Source of the DNA: Stutzerimonas azotifigens
GTDB lineage: Bacteria; Pseudomonadota; Gammaproteobacteria; Pseudomonadales; Pseudomonadaceae
Direction: 5' to 3'
Length of the DNA: 64,000 nt
Assembly: GCF_013522725.1 (NCBI RefSeq)
Contig: NZ_JAAMRF010000001.1
Span: 551,122 to 615,121 of the forward strand
Shown here: in pieces, positions 43,881-53,612 of the stretch
Numbering within the stretch: the stretch's first letter is position 1
How the letters are laid out: the number at the start of each line of letters is the position of its first letter
Position numbers and translations under genes: made by a program
The notes under the pieces: model-generated
What the model was told of the DNA's origin: nothing
Seen by the model: only the letters and a program-made list of their open reading frames with translations
Databases searched by the model: none

Positions 43881-45184
43881 CGGTTGGTTCCTGGCTCGGA
43901 TCGGTCAACGAACCACTCGCCGGCCTCGTCGAGGGTCAGCGCGGGGGCCACGAGTTCGCCGAAACCGGCCGCTCCCGGCTCGCGATGGAACAGCTGGTAG
44001 CGGCCATCCGGCAGGGCCAGCAAGGTATGTGCGGCGACCTGGGGCGAAGCACACGAGCGTTCGCAGCCGCTCAGATGAACGTCCGGGCGCATGCGCGCTT
44101 CGCGCAGGCGGCGGGCCAGGGTCAGCGCGTCCGTCTTGGTATCGGCGTGGCCCTTGGCGCAACCGCGGGCACCCGTGCAGGCGACCAGATGGGTCAGCGG
44201 CTCGTCTGTGGCGAGATGCAGGCCCAGCTCGGCGAGCTGACCGAACACGGCCGGGGCATTGGCCTGAAGTACGTTGGGCAGCAGCAAGCTCTGCCAAGGT
44301 GTGAGGCGCAGGGTGCGGTCGCCGAGCTTTTCGGCGATGTCGGCCACTGCGCGCAACTGTTCGGCAGTCATTCGTCCCAGCACCGGTGCGGCGCCAATCA
44401 TGCACAGCCCGGGCTGGCGCTGCGCGATGGCGCCCAACGGCATGCCGGTGATGTTCTGCTCACGCGGCGGGGGGACAGGCGCAGCAAGGTTGGAGTCGAG
44501 CCGCGCGCGCAGGCGTTCAAGCAGTTGTCCCGTCGGCAAGCCGGCGAGGAGGTGGCGCATGCGCGTTTGCGGCGGTTGGGCCAGTTCGATGAAAGTCTCC
44601 AGCACAGCGTCGACCAGCGTCAGTACCGCATCGGCTGGGACCACTCCCAGTGGCGGGTCCGTTGGGCAGCCGGCGAGGCCGAAGGCGAAGCCGATCCCGT
44701 GGTCCATCGGCACGGCCGACAGCCAAAGATCGTGCGGGTGATCGAGCACGGCCAGGTTCTCGCCGCCGTCGAGCTGTAGCGCGAACTTCGGGGACAGGCG
44801 GCGAAAGGCCGGGCGGCTCTGCAGGTGATCGAGCAATTGCTCGGCCAGCGGCGCGACATCCAGCATGGCCTCCTCGTCGAGGCCGAAAGCGGGGCTGACC
44901 AGAAGGTTGCGCACGTCATCGGCGGCGGCGTCCCGGGGGCCGAGGCCGGCGGAGAGCAGGCGGTCCACCAGGCGTTCTCTGTCCTCCTGGCGCACGCCAC
45001 GGATCTGCAGATTGCTGCGGTTGGTCAGTTCGAGCACGCCGCTGGCGCAAGCCGTCGCGGCAGCGGCAATGCTGTGGGCCTGGGCCACGCTGAGCTGTCC
45101 GCAGGCCAGCTTGACCCGGCAGATGCCGCCATCGAGGGCGGGCACGATGCGTAGCAGCCCAGGGCACGCGGAAGCGGACGGCAT
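43877..45184 (-). CDS. cobG: Precorrin-3B synthase (oxygen-dependent)
   Basis: 435 residues, sulfite/nitrite reductase-like fold with two repeats. The Fe-S ligands are the Cys of VACTGARGCAKGHADTK and LSGCERSCASPQ. CobG uses O2 to make precorrin-3B, marking the aerobic pathway. The start is uncertain: ATG 45184 is preceded by a pure pyrimidine tract with no Shine-Dalgarno, whereas an in-frame TTG at 45211 has AGGTGA six bases upstream and would add nine residues. First gene of the four-gene operon behind a cobalamin riboswitch. Confidence 0.92.
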   Translation of the reverse strand: MPSASACPGLLRIVPALDGGICRVKLACGQLSVAQAHSIAAAATACASGVLELTNRSNLQIRGVRQEDRERLVDRLLSAGLGPRDAAADDVRNLLVSPAFGLDEEAMLDVAPLAEQLLDHLQSRPAFRRLSPKFALQLDGGENLAVLDHPHDLWLSAVPMDHGIGFAFGLAGCPTDPPLGVVPADAVLTLVDAVLETFIELAQPPQTRMRHLLAGLPTGQLLERLRARLDSNLAAPVPPPREQNITGMPLGAIAQRQPGLCMIGAAPVLGRMTAEQLRAVADIAEKLGDRTLRLTPWQSLLLPNVLQANAPAVFGQLAELGLHLATDEPLTHLVACTGARGCAKGHADTKTDALTLARRLREARMRPDVHLSGCERSCASPQVAAHTLLALPDGRYQLFHREPGAAGFGELVAPALTLDEAGEWFVDRSEPGTNR

Positions 45185-45311
45185 GAAGGGGGGGAGAATT
45201 GAGTCGTTCAATCGGTCACCTGAAACCCGAGACGCGGCGACCGGACCTGAAACCCTTGGCGACAGGATTTCGGCATCGGTACACCCCGCCCGATGTTGGC
45301 ACTCGCGACCA

Positions 45312-45475
45312 GCTTCGTCGGCAGGTCTCCTGGCTGGCAGGTCAAGGTCCATCCGCGGCCTTCCCGGTGATCCAGTGGCCAGAGGCGGCGAACTCGCTGC
45401 TTACAGTTGCGGGGGCAGCCACGGTTGGAATCGCTTCTTCCGTGTTCCCTCTTCGGCTCATGCGGGCATTGCCCG
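45312..45475 (-). ncRNA. Cobalamin riboswitch controlling cobG-cobH-cobI-cobJ
   Basis: On the minus strand: GCCGAAGAGGGAACACGG, CGTGGCTGCCCCCGCAACTG, CCACTGGATCACCGGGAAGGC and GCCAGCCAGGAGACCTGCC in the canonical order of the AdoCbl class. It ends about 100-130 bases before the cobG start. The divergent cobL has no aptamer of its own in the 95-base gap. Confidence 0.95.
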
Positions 45476-45570
45476 ATGTAGCACCGACGAACGAGATATT
45501 ATGCCCGTTTTGAGCGAAGCCGGGAAAAGCCATCCGCGATGGAGGCAGCCGGAGCGGACGAGGAACACGC

Positions 45571-46773
45571 ATGACGCCGTGGCTGACAGTGGTGGGAATA
45601 GGGGAGGACGGTTACGCCGGGCTCGGCAAGGCCGCGCGGCGAGCGCTGCTCGATGCCGAACTGATCGTCGGCGCGCCTCGCCAGCTGGCCCTGTTGCCCC
45701 CCTGTTTGCGTGCCGCTCGGCAGCCGTGGCCGAGCCCGTTTTCCCTGGTGCCTGTGCTCGAACGGCAGGGCCGGCCGCTCTGCGTACTCGCCAGCGGCGA
45801 TCCGATGCTGTTCGGTGTCGGCGCCAGCCTGGCCCGTGCGGTTGCGCCGGAGCAGATGCAGGTGTTCCCGGCGCCGTCCTCCGCCTCGCTTGCGGCGGCG
45901 CGTATGGGCTGGCCGCTGCAGCATGTCGAACTGGTGTCTCTGGTGGCGCGGCCGCTGGCAGCACTCAATCGCCACCTTTATCCCGACGCCCGCCTGCTGG
46001 TACTGAGCAACGACGGCGGCAGCCCCGCCGCGGTGGCCGAGCTGTTGCGCCAGCGCGGCTTCGGGCCCAGCCGGATCACCGTGCTCGAGCATCTGGGCGG
46101 CGAGCGCGAGCGGCGTATCGACGGGTTGGCGGACGACTGGGCGCTGATGCAGGTCGAGGCGCTGAACCTGCTCGCCATCGAGTGCATGGCAGACAACGAT
46201 GCGCCGCGGCTGCCGCTAACGGCCGGCCTTCCAGATTCCGTATTCAGCCACGACGGCCAACTGACCAAGCGCGACGTACGGGCGATCACCCTGGCGCGCC
46301 TCGCGCCCTTGCCCGGCGAGCTGGTCTGGGACGTGGGCGCCGGTTGCGGCTCGATCGGCATCGAGTGGATGCGCGCGCATCCGCGCTGCCGCGCCATCGC
46401 CGTCGAAGCCGACGAGAGCCGCCAGCGCCTGATCGCGCGCAATCGCGATGCACTGGGCGTACCGGGACTGCAGCTGGTCGCTGGGGCAGCGCCTGCCGCG
46501 CTTGAGGGTCTCGAACGCCCGGATGCCATTTTCATCGGCGGCGGCGTGACCGTGCAGGGCGTTCTCGAGCGCTGCTGGCAGGCGCTCAAGCCCGGCGGGC
46601 GGCTGGTGGCCAATGCCGTCACCTTGCAGGGCGAGGCGGTGCTGGTGGACTGGCGAGCTCGCCACGGCGGCGAGCTGACGCGTATCGGTCTCGCCCAGGC
46701 ACAGCCGCTCGGCGGTTTCGACACCTGGCGCAGCGCGCTGCCGATCACCCTGCTCGACGTGCGCAAGGGGTGA
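45571..46773 (+). CDS. cobL: Precorrin-6Y C5,15-methyltransferase (decarboxylating), CbiE-CbiT fusion
   Basis: 400 residues. The N-terminal methylase half (about 1-200) has [35 protein letters not shown] and [17 protein letters not shown]. The C-terminal CbiT-like half has [40 protein letters not shown] and [16 protein letters not shown]. It methylates C5 and C15 and decarboxylates the C12 acetate. GAGGAA precedes the ATG. Divergent from cobG; starts the cobL-cbiD-cobK run. Confidence 0.95.
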   Translation: MTPWLTVVGIGEDGYAGLGKAARRALLDAELIVGAPRQLALLPPCLRAARQPWPSPFSLVPVLERQGRPLCVLASGDPMLFGVGASLARAVAPEQMQVFPAPSSASLAAARMGWPLQHVELVSLVARPLAALNRHLYPDARLLVLSNDGGSPAAVAELLRQRGFGPSRITVLEHLGGERERRIDGLADDWALMQVEALNLLAIECMADNDAPRLPLTAGLPDSVFSHDGQLTKRDVRAITLARLAPLPGELVWDVGAGCGSIGIEWMRAHPRCRAIAVEADESRQRLIARNRDALGVPGLQLVAGAAPAALEGLERPDAIFIGGGVTVQGVLERCWQALKPGGRLVANAVTLQGEAVLVDWRARHGGELTRIGLAQAQPLGGFDTWRSALPITLLDVRKG

Positions 46774-46809
46774 AAGCGGTGGTCATGAGCCAACAGTGGT
46801 TGCCCGACC

Positions 46810-47907
46810 ATGCGTGAGGAAACGCCCGAAAAGCCGGCACCGCTGCGCAGCGGCTACACCACCGGCAGTTGCGCCACCGCCACCAGCCTCGCGGCGGCGC
46901 GGCTGTTGTTGCAGGGCGTGGCCTCCGATGCGGTACGGATCGTGCTGCCGCGAGGGCAGGGCGTGCTGATGCGCCTGGCGTTCTGCCGGGCCTGGGAAGA
47001 CGGCGCCGAGGCCGGCACGCTGAAGGATGCCGGCGACGACCCGGACGTCACCCACGGCGCGCTGGTGTTCGCCCGGGTGCGGCTGGTCCCGCAGCCCGGC
47101 GTGCGTTTTCTCGCCGGCCCCGGCGTCGGCACCGTGACCCGGCCCGGACTGGTGCTGGCGGTCGGCGAGCCGGCGATCAACCCGGTACCGCGGCAGATGA
47201 TCGGCGGCCACCTCGAACAGCTGGCCCTGGAATCTGGCTATACCGGGGGCTTCGAGGTCGCCATCGGCGTCGAGGGCGGCGCGGAGCTGGCGCTCAAGAC
47301 GATGAACCCGCGGCTCGGGATTCTCGGTGGGCTGTCGATCCTCGGCACCACGGGCATCGTGCGGCCTTTCTCCTGTGCGGCCTACATCGCCTCGATCCAC
47401 CAGGGTATCGATGTTGCCCGCGCCAACGGCTTCACCCACCTGGCGGCCTGCACCGGCAACGCCAGCGAAGACGCCATGCGCTGGCGCTACGGCCTGGACG
47501 ACACCGCGCTGATCGAGATGGGCGACTTCGCCGGCGCCGTGCTCAAGCACCTGCGCAAGGCGCCGGTGGCCCGGCTCAGTCTCTGTGGCGGCTTCGGCAA
47601 GATCAGCAAGCTGGCGGCCGGCCATCTGGACCTGCACAGCCGCCATTCCAGTATCGACCTGCCGCAGCTGGCCGGCTGGGCCGCGGGGCTCGGTGCCGAC
47701 GAGGCGCTGCAGCAGGCCATGCGCGAGGCCAATACCAGCCAGCAGGCGCTCGCGCTGGCGGCGGCGCAGGGCGTCGCCCTGGGGGACGAGGTCTGTCGCC
47801 ACGCGCTGCGGTTCGCCCGCGGCATCGTCCCGCCAGAGGTGTGCCTGGAGGTGTTCGCGATCGACCGCCAGGGCAATCTCGTCGGCCAGGCCGGAGCGGA
47901 CGAATGA
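46810..47907 (+). CDS. cbiD: CbiD-type precorrin-5 C1-methyltransferase
   Basis: 365 residues: [18 protein letters not shown] at the N-terminus (the CbiD signature), [27 protein letters not shown] and [16 protein letters not shown]. CbiD is the C1-methylase of the anaerobic route; in pseudomonads it stands in for CobF beside CobG. No cobF-like gene is seen in this window. The stop overlaps the cobK start by four bases. Confidence 0.93.
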   Translation: MREETPEKPAPLRSGYTTGSCATATSLAAARLLLQGVASDAVRIVLPRGQGVLMRLAFCRAWEDGAEAGTLKDAGDDPDVTHGALVFARVRLVPQPGVRFLAGPGVGTVTRPGLVLAVGEPAINPVPRQMIGGHLEQLALESGYTGGFEVAIGVEGGAELALKTMNPRLGILGGLSILGTTGIVRPFSCAAYIASIHQGIDVARANGFTHLAACTGNASEDAMRWRYGLDDTALIEMGDFAGAVLKHLRKAPVARLSLCGGFGKISKLAAGHLDLHSRHSSIDLPQLAGWAAGLGADEALQQAMREANTSQQALALAAAQGVALGDEVCRHALRFARGIVPPEVCLEVFAIDRQGNLVGQAGADE

Positions 47908-48626
47908 GCCGCATCCTGCTGCTCGGCGGGGTCGGCGATGCGCTGGCCATCGCCCGGCGCCTCGGGCCGCAGCATGTGTACAGCCTGGCGGGGCTGGGCC
48001 GGGTGCCGGACGACCTGCGCTGCGAGGTGCGGGTTGGCGGTTTCGGCGGAGCCGAGGGGCTCGCCGAGTACCTGCGCCGCGAGGACATCGGCCTCCTACT
48101 CGACGTGACCCATCCCTACGCCGCGCAGATCAGCGCCAACGCGGCCCAGGCCGCTCGGCATGTCGGCGTCCCGTGCTGGGCGCTGCGTCGGCCGGGCTGG
48201 CAGGCGGGCGCCGGTGACGATTGGCGCGAAGTCGCCGATTGGCATGCGCTGAGCCAGGCGCTGGCGGGCTTCAAACGGCCCTTCTTCACTCTTGGTCGCG
48301 AGGCGCTCGGGCATCTGGAGTCGATTCCGGATGGGCAGTTCTGGACGCTGCGCATGCTCGATCCTCATCCGGGCAACGAGCGCGCGCGCGTGCTCGCCGC
48401 GCGCGGCCCATTCAGGCTGGAAGAGGAGCGGGCGCTGTTCGAGATTGGCGGCTTCGACGTGCTGATCAGCAAGAACAGCGGCGGGGCGGCCACCGAGCCC
48501 AAGCTGCAGGTCGCCCGCGAGCGCGTGCTGCCGGTACTCATCCTGGCGCGCCCGGCGCTGGCGCCGGTCGACCGCGTCTTCAGCGATGTCGATGCGCTGT
48601 GGCAGGCGCTGGACCCTTTGCTCTGA
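47904..48626 (+). CDS. cobK: Precorrin-6A reductase
   Basis: 240 residues, NAD(P)H-dependent: [17 protein letters not shown] as nucleotide site, [16 protein letters not shown], and the C-terminal [19 protein letters not shown] substrate loop. It reduces the C18-C19 double bond. Overlaps cbiD (ATGA). Confidence 0.94.
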   Translation: MSRILLLGGVGDALAIARRLGPQHVYSLAGLGRVPDDLRCEVRVGGFGGAEGLAEYLRREDIGLLLDVTHPYAAQISANAAQAARHVGVPCWALRRPGWQAGAGDDWREVADWHALSQALAGFKRPFFTLGREALGHLESIPDGQFWTLRMLDPHPGNERARVLAARGPFRLEEERALFEIGGFDVLISKNSGGAATEPKLQVARERVLPVLILARPALAPVDRVFSDVDALWQALDPLL

Positions 48627-48675
48627 CAGGTCGTCTGGACGCTCGGGTAGACTGTCACGCCCTCCGGCCTCGAGC

Positions 48676-49410
48676 ATGCACATGGTTGTCGATAATGCTT
48701 CGTTCTATTCCCGCGTGCTGTTCGTAGGTCCTGATCTGTCGCACGGCTCGTTGGCCGAGCTGTTCCAGCGGCAACTGGTAGCGCTGCGCGGCGAAGCGGC
48801 GCTGGCCGACGTCGTCGATACCACCGAGGGTTTCGACGGGCTCTGGCGACGGGTCGGGCAGGCGCTGGAGACCGACGAAGGGGCGCTGTTGCTGGTGGAC
48901 ATGGAGCCGCAGAGCTCGGGCCCCTACCTCGACTGGCTGCGCAGTGAGCTGGCCCGGCTGGGTGCACCGCAACGGTTGTTCGTCGCGGCGCAAGGCGCGG
49001 AGCGCGACGAGGCGGGACTGGCCGCGCTGATTGCCATGCGCGAGCGCCATCTGGGCTGCGAGGTCATCCCGGCGCTGGCCGACAAGCACGACTGGTCGCG
49101 CATTCCGCCGCATCGCTACCGCGTGCTGCTGTGCAACGGGCCGCGTTGTACCCGGCGCGGCGCGTTGCCGTTGTGGAAGATGTTGCGCCAGCAATTGGTA
49201 GCGGCCGGCCGCCTCGAGGGCGCCGAAGGGGTGCATATCACCCGCACGCACTGTCAGTTTCCCTGCGACCTGGGGCCCACGCTCAGCGTCTATCCGCCGG
49301 GCGCCTGGTACCGGGTGCCGGACGAGGCCGCGGTGATCCGGCTGGTCGAGGAGCAACTGATTGCCGGGCGCCCGGTGCCGGAGCTGCTGATGGAGCCTCC
49401 GGCCGACTGA
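48676..49410 (+). CDS. Two-domain (2Fe-2S) ferredoxin-like protein of the cobalamin cluster
   Basis: 244 residues. The N-terminal half (RVLFVGPDLSHGSLAELFQRQL, VDMEPQSSGPYLDWLR, VAAQGAERDEAGLAAL) has no certain family. The C-terminal half is a thioredoxin-fold 2Fe-2S ferredoxin: LLCNGPRCTRRGALPLWKML and HITRTHCQFPCDLGPTLSVYPPGAWYR supply the Cys ligands. A likely role is electron supply for a redox step of corrin synthesis, for example CobG or cobalt reduction, but this is inference from position 50 bases after cobK. No good Shine-Dalgarno; ATG 48682 is an alternative start. Confidence 0.75.
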   Translation: MHMVVDNASFYSRVLFVGPDLSHGSLAELFQRQLVALRGEAALADVVDTTEGFDGLWRRVGQALETDEGALLLVDMEPQSSGPYLDWLRSELARLGAPQRLFVAAQGAERDEAGLAALIAMRERHLGCEVIPALADKHDWSRIPPHRYRVLLCNGPRCTRRGALPLWKMLRQQLVAAGRLEGAEGVHITRTHCQFPCDLGPTLSVYPPGAWYRVPDEAAVIRLVEEQLIAGRPVPELLMEPPAD

Positions 49411-49414
49411 GGGC

Positions 49415-50200
49415 TCAGGCCGCGCCGAGCCAGTGCTGCCAGACCAGCCGCGCGGTGAGCGCCAACACCACACAGATGAATACCGGGCGAATGAAGCGCG
49501 AGCCGCCACGAATCGCCGTGTGGGCGCCCAGGTAGGCGCCGGCCATCAGCGAAGCGCCCATGCAAAGCCCGAGCACCCACTGCACCTGGCCGAAGGCGAT
49601 GAACACCACCAGCGCGGCGGCATTGCTGACGAAGTTCATGCTGCGGGCCACGCCGCTGGCACGCACCAGGTCCAATGGATACATCAGCAGGCTGCTGACC
49701 GTCCAGAAGGCCCCGGTACCGGGGCCGGCCACGCCATCGTAGAACCCCAGCCCAAGGCCTTGGGGCCATTGCCGACGGCGCGGGATAGGTGCATCGGCGT
49801 TCAGTGGGACGTCCGGCGTCTTGCCGAACAACAGGTAGAGGCCACAGCCGAACACCACCACCGGCAGCATCTTGTTCAGCCACTCGGCCGGCAGCCAATG
49901 GGCGATGACGGCGCCGATCAGCGCCCCGATCAGCGTGGCGATGAGGCCGTTGCGCCATTGCCTGGGATCGAACAGCTTGCGGCGATAAAAGGTGTAGCTG
50001 GCGGTCGCGGCACCGAAGGTCGAGCTGAGCTTGTTGGTACCCAGCACGAGATGGGGCGGCAGGCCGGCGGTGAGTAGGGCGGGTACGGTCAACAGGCCGC
50101 CGCCACCGGCGATGGCATCGATGAATCCGGCGAGAAAGGCGACGCAGGCAAGGGCAAGCAGGATGGCGGGATCTATCGCCAGGTCCATCGGCAGTGGCAT
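49415..50200 (-). CDS. TauE/SafE (TSUP) family membrane transporter
   Basis: 261 residues, about eight helices. FLAGFIDAIAGGGGLLTVPALL and LGTNKLSSTFGAATASYTFYRR are the conserved N-terminal repeat, and GFYDGVAGPGTGAFW the second repeat (closest to YfcA). Members export sulfite or other organosulfur anions. MPLPMDLAIDP was chosen as start; ATG 50272 would add 24 hydrophilic residues. Tail-to-tail with the ferredoxin gene. Confidence 0.87.
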   Translation of the reverse strand: MPLPMDLAIDPAILLALACVAFLAGFIDAIAGGGGLLTVPALLTAGLPPHLVLGTNKLSSTFGAATASYTFYRRKLFDPRQWRNGLIATLIGALIGAVIAHWLPAEWLNKMLPVVVFGCGLYLLFGKTPDVPLNADAPIPRRRQWPQGLGLGFYDGVAGPGTGAFWTVSSLLMYPLDLVRASGVARSMNFVSNAAALVVFIAFGQVQWVLGLCMGASLMAGAYLGAHTAIRGGSRFIRPVFICVVLALTARLVWQHWLGAA

Positions 50201-50504
50201 GGGCAGCTCTGGGGCAGGTCGGTGGGATGTGACGAAGCCGGCGATGATAAGCCTCTTGGATGAGCGATCCATGATTGACCAATAAAAAATTCTCCGATAA
50301 ATGAGACTCGTTGCAATTTAAAGGCCGTAACAGGCCTGCCAACGACCGCTGCCCGATTCGCTGCCAGAAGGGATCGATCGCCGGCTCGACGATGCGTCTA
50401 GATTGCCCGCGCCGCTCTGCAATAAGCGGATTGAGGCGGGAGGACGAGACGGGGCAAGGGTTGTTAGACTCGGCCGAAACCGCAACCGACCTACGGACAA
50501 CCCT

Positions 50505-51983
50505 GTGACAGAAATCGAGCGAGACGAGGAACTGGACCTGCAACACGTCCCGACTGGGGTGCCCGGTCTGGATCAGGTACTCAACGGTGGGCTCCTGCCG
50601 CGCGCGGTATATATCGTTCAGGGCGGCCCAGGCGAGGGGAAGACCATTCTCGCCAACCAGATCTGCTTCAGCTGGGCCAAACGCGGCCAGCGCTCGCTGT
50701 ATGTGACCTTGCTCGCCGAAACCCACCACCGCCTGCTGCGCCATCTGCGCAAGATGGATTTCATGGACAGCAGCCAGGTCGGCGACAACGTCTATTACGA
50801 AAGCGCCTTCGATACCCTGCGCAAAGATGGTCTGGAAGGCATCCTGCGATTCCTCACCCGCAACAGCAAACGCCAGCGTGCATCGCTGATCGTCATCGAC
50901 GGACTGTTTGCCCTCGAAGAGAACGGCGAGTCGGAGCGGACCTTCCGCGAATTCGTCAATGATGTATCGGTATTCGCCGATGTGGCCGGCTGCACCGTGC
51001 TGCTTCTGACCAACAGTCAGCGCCTTTCCGGCAGCCCGGAATTCACCATGGTCGACGGCTGGATCGAGCTGCTCAGCGCCGAAGAGGGATATCGCACCTA
51101 CCGTTACCTGCGGGTACGTAAATTCCGTGGCAGCGGCTTCGTGCACGGTCGCCACATGACCCGTATCGGCAGCGACGGCTTCCGTGTCTTTCCACGGCTG
51201 GAGGCCGTGGCGGGCGATGCGTTGGCGCCGGAGATGCACGAGCTGCGCCTGAGTACCGGTATCGAGCGCCTGGACATAATGATCGGCGGCGGCATCCCCT
51301 ATTCCTCTATGACCCTGCTGGCCGGGCCGACTGGGGTGGGAAAGACCAGCCTGGGGCTGAGCTTCGTCTGCCAGAGCACGGTCGATGAGCCCGGGCTGAT
51401 CTTCAGCTTTCATGAAGAAACGCGGCGGCTGACGCGTCGGGCGGCCGGACTGGGGCTTGATCTCGCCTCGCTGATGGAGGCAGGTGCGGTGGAGGTCATC
51501 AACTGCCCGCCAACCGAACAGACCATCGATGAGCTGGCCGAGCGGCTACTCGAAGCGGTGCGTCGCAAGGACGTGCGCCGGCTGTTCTTCGACGGCATCG
51601 ATGGGCTCGAGCAGTCGGCGGTGCACACAACGCGACTGGGTCGATTCCTCACCGCACTGACCAGCATTCTTCGCGCCGAAGGGGTTACTACATTCCTGAC
51701 CGCCGAGCTGCACGACATGATCGACAGCAAGCCTGGCTTTCGTTATTCGGCCATTTCCGCGATCTCCGAAAATATCCTGCTGCTGCGCTATGCGGAGCTG
51801 GAATCGACGCTGCACCGTACATTAGCTGTCATTAAAATGCGGGAAAGCGGTTTCGAACCACGGGTGTTCGAGTTTTCGGTGGGCGCTGACGGCGTTCAGA
51901 TTGGGGAGCCGATGAAGCGGACCGAGGGCATTCTTATCGGGCGCCCGCATCGTCAGCCCAGGGAGAGGGCTGACGATGCGTGA
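50505..51983 (+). CDS. KaiC-like double RecA-type ATPase
   Basis: 492 residues, two KaiC domains. Domain 1 has P-loop QGGPGEGKTI (near residue 39), the acidic residue in LLAETHHRLL and Walker B LIVIDGLFAL. Domain 2 has P-loop AGPTGVGKTS, the Glu pair in FSFHEETRRL and Walker B LFFDGIDGLE. Without KaiA/KaiB such proteins act in bacterial signalling or stress adaptation rather than a clock. GTG 50505 follows a GGA. The start codon of a lone receiver-domain gene lies eight bases inside its 3-prime end, so the two are co-translated. What signal it handles is unknown. Confidence 0.88.
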   Translation: MTEIERDEELDLQHVPTGVPGLDQVLNGGLLPRAVYIVQGGPGEGKTILANQICFSWAKRGQRSLYVTLLAETHHRLLRHLRKMDFMDSSQVGDNVYYESAFDTLRKDGLEGILRFLTRNSKRQRASLIVIDGLFALEENGESERTFREFVNDVSVFADVAGCTVLLLTNSQRLSGSPEFTMVDGWIELLSAEEGYRTYRYLRVRKFRGSGFVHGRHMTRIGSDGFRVFPRLEAVAGDALAPEMHELRLSTGIERLDIMIGGGIPYSSMTLLAGPTGVGKTSLGLSFVCQSTVDEPGLIFSFHEETRRLTRRAAGLGLDLASLMEAGAVEVINCPPTEQTIDELAERLLEAVRRKDVRRLFFDGIDGLEQSAVHTTRLGRFLTALTSILRAEGVTTFLTAELHDMIDSKPGFRYSAISAISENILLLRYAELESTLHRTLAVIKMRESGFEPRVFEFSVGADGVQIGEPMKRTEGILIGRPHRQPRERADDA

Positions 51984-52359
51984 CTCAGGGATCGCGAGTC
52001 CCCCGCTGGTCCTTCTGGTGGAGGACGAGCCGGGGCTCGCCAAGCTGATGACCTTCATGCTCGAGGATGAGGGCTTCGAAGTCGTGGTCGCCGCGAACGG
52101 GCGCGAGGGCCTCAAGCTGCTGGCCCAGCAGCGTCCGGAGTTGATCATCACCGACTACATGATGCCGGAGATGAATGGCGCCGAGATGATTCGGGCGATT
52201 CGCGCCGAAGCGGCCTACGACACGATTCCCATCATGCTGATGAGTGCGGCGCTGCCGGTGGAATTGGTCACCCAAAGTCTGGCTGACCGATTCCTGGCCA
52301 AGGGCGCCAGCCTCGATACAATCCTCAAGGCCGTCAACGAGCTGATCGAGCTGTGCTGA
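51976..52359 (+). CDS. Single-domain response regulator (CheY-like)
   Basis: 127 residues, receiver domain only: acidic pocket Glu16/Asp17 in VLLVEDEPG, phospho-acceptor Asp60 in IITDYMMPEMNG, Ser90 in LMSAALP and the conserved Lys109. Overlaps the KaiC-like gene by eight bases, implying the two proteins work together. Its 3-prime end overlaps the convergent beta-lactamase gene by 26 bases. The kinase could be the hybrid kinase encoded at 55414, but nothing in the sequence proves it. Confidence 0.9.
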   Translation: MRDSGIASPPLVLLVEDEPGLAKLMTFMLEDEGFEVVVAANGREGLKLLAQQRPELIITDYMMPEMNGAEMIRAIRAEAAYDTIPIMLMSAALPVELVTQSLADRFLAKGASLDTILKAVNELIELC

Positions 52360-53533
52360 TCGCCTCGGGCTCAGTCAGGCGCGTCCGTAGCAACGCCTCG
52401 ATGATGCCGTGCGCCAGACGTATTCGCGCCTCGATCGGGAAGTTCCTGTTGGCCAGCAGCACCAGCCCAATTTTTTCCGAGGGCACCAGTGCCACATAGG
52501 CACCGAAACCATTGGTCGAGCCGGTCTTGTTGAGCCAGACCTGCTCTCGCGCTGCCTGTGGCGGGTCAAGGCGTCTGGCCGGATTGCTCTGGTAGGCCAT
52601 GGTGCTGGAATTGCCCTCCAGCAGTGCATCCAGCGCGACCGGGTACGGGTATTGTTCCCAGACCAGATCCTGCGTCATCGGGCCTACCGCGAAATAGCCG
52701 GTGTGGGTCCGGGCAATGGCTCGCCGAAGGTCGTCATCCACGTGGGCGATACCCAGATTCACTTCGACCAGGCGAAGCAGGTCTCTGCTGGTGGATTTGA
52801 CTCCATAGGCTTCGTCGCCCAGCAGACCGGGGTTGAGCCTGACCGGCTCATCGTCCCGGTTATAACCTTGGGCGTAGCGGGGCTGCGCGACAGCCGGAAC
52901 CTGAAGATAACTGTCGGCCATGCCGAGTGCCGGCAGCAGGCGCTGTTCCAACGCCTGGGCGTAAGGCTCGTCCAGGCTCGCCGCGGTGGCCATGCCGAGC
53001 AGGCCCATCCCCGGGTTGCCATAGGTACGCTGGCTGCCGGGCGCATGGGCCGGCCGCCATGTTCTGAAATACGCCAAGAGCGCCTCTTCACTGTCGACCT
53101 CGTCGGGCAGCTGCAGTGGCAGCCCTCCGTTGGTATGGGTCGCCAGCTCGAGCAGGCTGACGTCATCGAAGGCGCTGCCGCGCAGTTGGGGCAGGTGGGT
53201 CGTGATCTTGTCATCGAGAGACAGACGCCCTTGTGCCTGGGCATAGGCGGCCAGCGTGGCGGTGAAAACCTTGCTCACCGAGCCGACCTCGAACAGCGTG
53301 TTCTCCGTTACCGGTTGGGCCGTTTCTCGTGATGCGACGCCGTAGTGATGGTACTGCCGTCGACCGTCGACCGTGATTGCGATCGCCAGGCCGTCAATAC
53401 CGTGCTGCGCCATGGCGGCGCGGGCCTGCTGTTCGATCTGGGTGGCCAGTGGCGGTTCATCGGCCAGCGCGAAGCCGATCGTCAAACCGCAGGTCAGGAA
53501 GGCGCGGGCACTAACTCGGGCAAGCGGGTGCAT
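52334..53533 (-). CDS. ampC: Class C (AmpC-type) serine beta-lactamase
   Basis: 399 residues with a signal peptide (FLTCGLTIGFALA, cleavage near residue 24). The three active-site motifs of class C enzymes are in place: Ser85-Val-Ser-Lys88, Tyr171-Gly-Asn173 and Lys336-Thr-Gly. Length and the flanking YGNPGMGLLG, FEVGSVSKVFTA and WLNKTGSTNGFGAYVA fit AmpC rather than esterase or PBP relatives. It would be periplasmic and hydrolyse penicillins and cephalosporins. GAGGAT precedes ATG 53533; a longer in-frame start at 53629 was rejected. No ampR gene is adjacent. Confidence 0.88.
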   Translation of the reverse strand: MHPLARVSARAFLTCGLTIGFALADEPPLATQIEQQARAAMAQHGIDGLAIAITVDGRRQYHHYGVASRETAQPVTENTLFEVGSVSKVFTATLAAYAQAQGRLSLDDKITTHLPQLRGSAFDDVSLLELATHTNGGLPLQLPDEVDSEEALLAYFRTWRPAHAPGSQRTYGNPGMGLLGMATAASLDEPYAQALEQRLLPALGMADSYLQVPAVAQPRYAQGYNRDDEPVRLNPGLLGDEAYGVKSTSRDLLRLVEVNLGIAHVDDDLRRAIARTHTGYFAVGPMTQDLVWEQYPYPVALDALLEGNSSTMAYQSNPARRLDPPQAAREQVWLNKTGSTNGFGAYVALVPSEKIGLVLLANRNFPIEARIRLAHGIIEALLRTRLTEPEAISTARSAR

Positions 53534-53612
53534 GCGGGTCGATCCTCGTCTGTCGTGAAGCGGGCAATGATGCCGTTTTGGCGCGGCAATTGCGCGTACG
53601 AGCGCCTCCTCG

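Noticed and set aside
49290..51413. 707-codon minus-strand frame through the TauE gene and opposite the KaiC-like gene
   Set aside because: Only an antisense frame; the real TauE protein is read in another frame (49415-50200) and the KaiC motifs are on the plus strand.
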